Shown: positions 13,162-14,467 of the stretch, in pieces
Layout: every line of letters begins with the position of its first letter
How positions within the stretch are numbered: the stretch's first letter is position 1
Assembly: GCA_028718465.1 (NCBI GenBank)
Contig: JAQULX010000028.1
Span: forward strand, 1-14,467
Direction of reading: 5' to 3'
Source of the DNA: Dehalococcoidales bacterium
GTDB lineage: Bacteria; Chloroflexota; Dehalococcoidia; Dehalococcoidales; UBA3254
DNA length: 14,467 bases
Made by a program: the position numbers and the translations under genes
The notes under the pieces: model-generated
The model's database searches: none
What the model saw: the letters and a program-made list of their open reading frames with translations, nothing else
What the model was told of the DNA's origin: nothing

Positions 13162-14467
13162 CTAGCTCACAAAGAGTCCAAGCACCCTGTAAACCAGGCC
13201 GCCAACCAGCAGGGCCATCCCCACTTCCACCAGAGTGATGGCGGCAGTAATCTTATAGCCGGTTTCCCTCACCAGAGCGGCAATAGTGGAAATGCAGGGG
13301 ATATAAAGCATGATCACAATGGCAAAGACCACCATCTGGGTCGGAGAAATAATCGAGGCGATCGAGGCTCCCCCGGCAAAGCTGATCAGTAAGGCCAGGG
13401 TAGCTTCTTTCCTTAATATTCCAAAGATAAGCAGCATCCCGGTAATAGCCGGAAGGCCCAGCCAATACACGGTGAGAGGGGTCAGAGCCTGTGTGATGAC
13501 ATCCAGCAGGTTGGCCGCTCGCAGTAATTCAATCGCAACACTCCCGGCGATTATCAAAGGGACGCCGATGGTCAGGAAATCCTTGAACCTGAACCATGCC
13601 TGCCGCCAGACTATACGAAGAGATGGCATCCGGTATTCAGGGATTTCCATGATGATTCCCGGAGAAGTGCTGGGACGCACCCTGTTGAGGACGAGGCCGG
13701 CCAGGAATATTATGATAAACTGGAAAGCCAGCACTCCTACAGCCCACTGCCAGCCGACAAAAGCCCCCACCAGGCCCAGCACGACCGATGTCCGGGCCGA
13801 ACAGGGCACCATGGTAGACAGGAAGGTCGCAATCAGCCGGTCCCGCTTGTTGTCCATGATGCGGCAGGACATACACGCAGGAACATTACACCCAAAAGCC
13901 ACGATTAGAGGCATGCTGGCCTGGCCGTGCAACCCCATAAGATGACATGGCCGGTCCATAAGAAAGGCAATCCGGGGCAAATAACCACTTTCCCCCAGGA
14001 ATCCCAGTATAAAGAAAAAGGGGAGAATAAAGCCCACAGCCACAGCCAGCGCAGCGTAAAAACCGACTGCCGCACCGTTCCAGAGGACATCAGCCAAAAA
14101 TCCGGCAGCATGAGGATTGAAGCTTTCAAACAGGTTGGTAATCAGGTCGGACATCCAGCCGCCGAAATAAGAAATAATCGTCAGGATCAAAGCCATCACC
14201 GCAAAAAGCATCACATAGCCCATCACCGGATGCAGGCTGATGCTGTCAAGCCAGGCTGCCGAACCGGCCCGGCTCTCGGCTGGATTGCTGACCTTTCTGG
14301 CGATCTGAGCGGCTAAAGCGTATCTCTCCGCCGCAATAACGGTGGCGGGGTCCTCACCGTGGATTCCGGCTAATTCTTGTGCCAGCTTCTCGGCCAGTTG
14401 TCTTATTCCGGGAATTCGCCGGCTCAGATCTTCGGTGATCTCATTGTCACCCTCAAGCAGATTTATG
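13162..14467 (-). CDS. feoB: Ferrous iron transport protein B, C-terminal part (cut by window edge)
   Basis: FeoB is the membrane Fe(II) importer with an N-terminal cytoplasmic G domain. Only the last 434 residues are present; the frame is open to the right edge, so the G domain lies outside. The fragment starts INLLEGDNE, the linker after the G domain. It continues through LDSISLHPVMGYVM (about 74-87) into the transmembrane core. Both core gates are intact: ESGYLPRIAFLMDR (159-172), GCNVPACMSCR (192-202), VPCSART (220-226) and, near the end, YIPCIST, with the conserved cysteines in place. A GTG at 14226 could be mistaken for a start but lies inside the conserved core. rsmE follows 41 bases downstream. 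No feoA or feoC is visible within the window; they would be upstream, beyond the edge. Confidence 0.95.
   Translation of the reverse strand, partial: INLLEGDNEITEDLSRRIPGIRQLAEKLAQELAGIHGEDPATVIAAERYALAAQIARKVSNPAESRAGSAAWLDSISLHPVMGYVMLFAVMALILTIISYFGGWMSDLITNLFESFNPHAAGFLADVLWNGAAVGFYAALAVAVGFILPFFFILGFLGESGYLPRIAFLMDRPCHLMGLHGQASMPLIVAFGCNVPACMSCRIMDNKRDRLIATFLSTMVPCSARTSVVLGLVGAFVGWQWAVGVLAFQFIIIFLAGLVLNRVRPSTSPGIIMEIPEYRMPSLRIVWRQAWFRFKDFLTIGVPLIIAGSVAIELLRAANLLDVITQALTPLTVYWLGLPAITGMLLIFGILRKEATLALLISFAGGASIASIISPTQMVVFAIVIMLYIPCISTIAALVRETGYKITAAITLVEVGMALLVGGLVYRVLGLFVS

Noticed and set aside
14224..14226. GTG as the start of FeoB
   Set aside because: The frame continues upstream to the window edge with recognisable FeoB linker sequence, so the gene is cut by the edge and does not start here.
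1..14467. CRISPR arrays, tRNA or rRNA genes, insertion sequences
   Set aside because: No regularly spaced repeats, no cloverleaf-like or rRNA-like sequence, and no transposase or integrase motifs were seen on reading both strands by eye.

Overview
The window looks like chromosomal DNA from a Chloroflexota bacterium, most likely a Dehalococcoidia-type anaerobe. This is an inference from gene content, not from a marker gene. It rests on the lipoprotein-type TRAP substrate-binding protein with a long Ser/Thr/Pro/Ala linker, the Zincin_1-type metalloprotease, the cytidylate-kinase-like protein, and a small protein resembling DUF5679. No rRNA, tRNA, CRISPR array, transposase or integrase was seen.

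Region 1 (1-5508, comparatively AT-rich) is a transport and sensing module. On the minus strand, a tripartite TRAP transporter reads dctP, dctQ, dctM and then runs toward a gene cut by the left edge. Between dctP and dctQ lies a 13-bp perfect inverted repeat, probably an mRNA hairpin that separates expression of the abundant binding protein from that of the membrane subunits. Divergent from dctP, on the plus strand, are a NarL/FixJ-type response regulator (TTG start) and a four-helix membrane histidine kinase (GTG start) 17 bases apart. A good sigma70-type promoter (17-bp spacer) and a 12-bp palindrome lie in the shared 332-bp control region. The arrangement suggests that the two-component system controls the transporter.

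Region 2 (5509-7389) is loosely packed. It holds a 60-residue protein that resembles a DUF5679 zinc ribbon but lacks all of its cysteines, a class I SAM methyltransferase with a possible overlapping upstream ORF, and an intergenic stretch with a possible relic of a dCTP deaminase/dUTPase-like gene.

Region 3 (7390-9670, plus strand) encodes an exported small protein of a probable beta-sandwich family, a ribulose-phosphate 3-epimerase-like TIM barrel with one altered metal ligand, and a short-chain dehydrogenase. It closes with a strong bidirectional terminator.

Region 4 (9699-14467, minus strand) is mostly housekeeping. In transcription order it holds the C-terminal two thirds of FeoB (ferrous iron transporter, cut by the right edge), RsmE (16S rRNA m3U1498 methyltransferase), an S41 C-terminal processing protease, a Zincin_1 metalloprotease ten bases behind it, and a cytidylate-kinase-like protein. 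A short dispersed-type hairpin repeat lies between the last two.

I do not see a clear new defence or biosynthetic system. The best leads are the TRAP/two-component module with its tryptophan-rich sensor loop, and three family members that have lost characteristic metal ligands.
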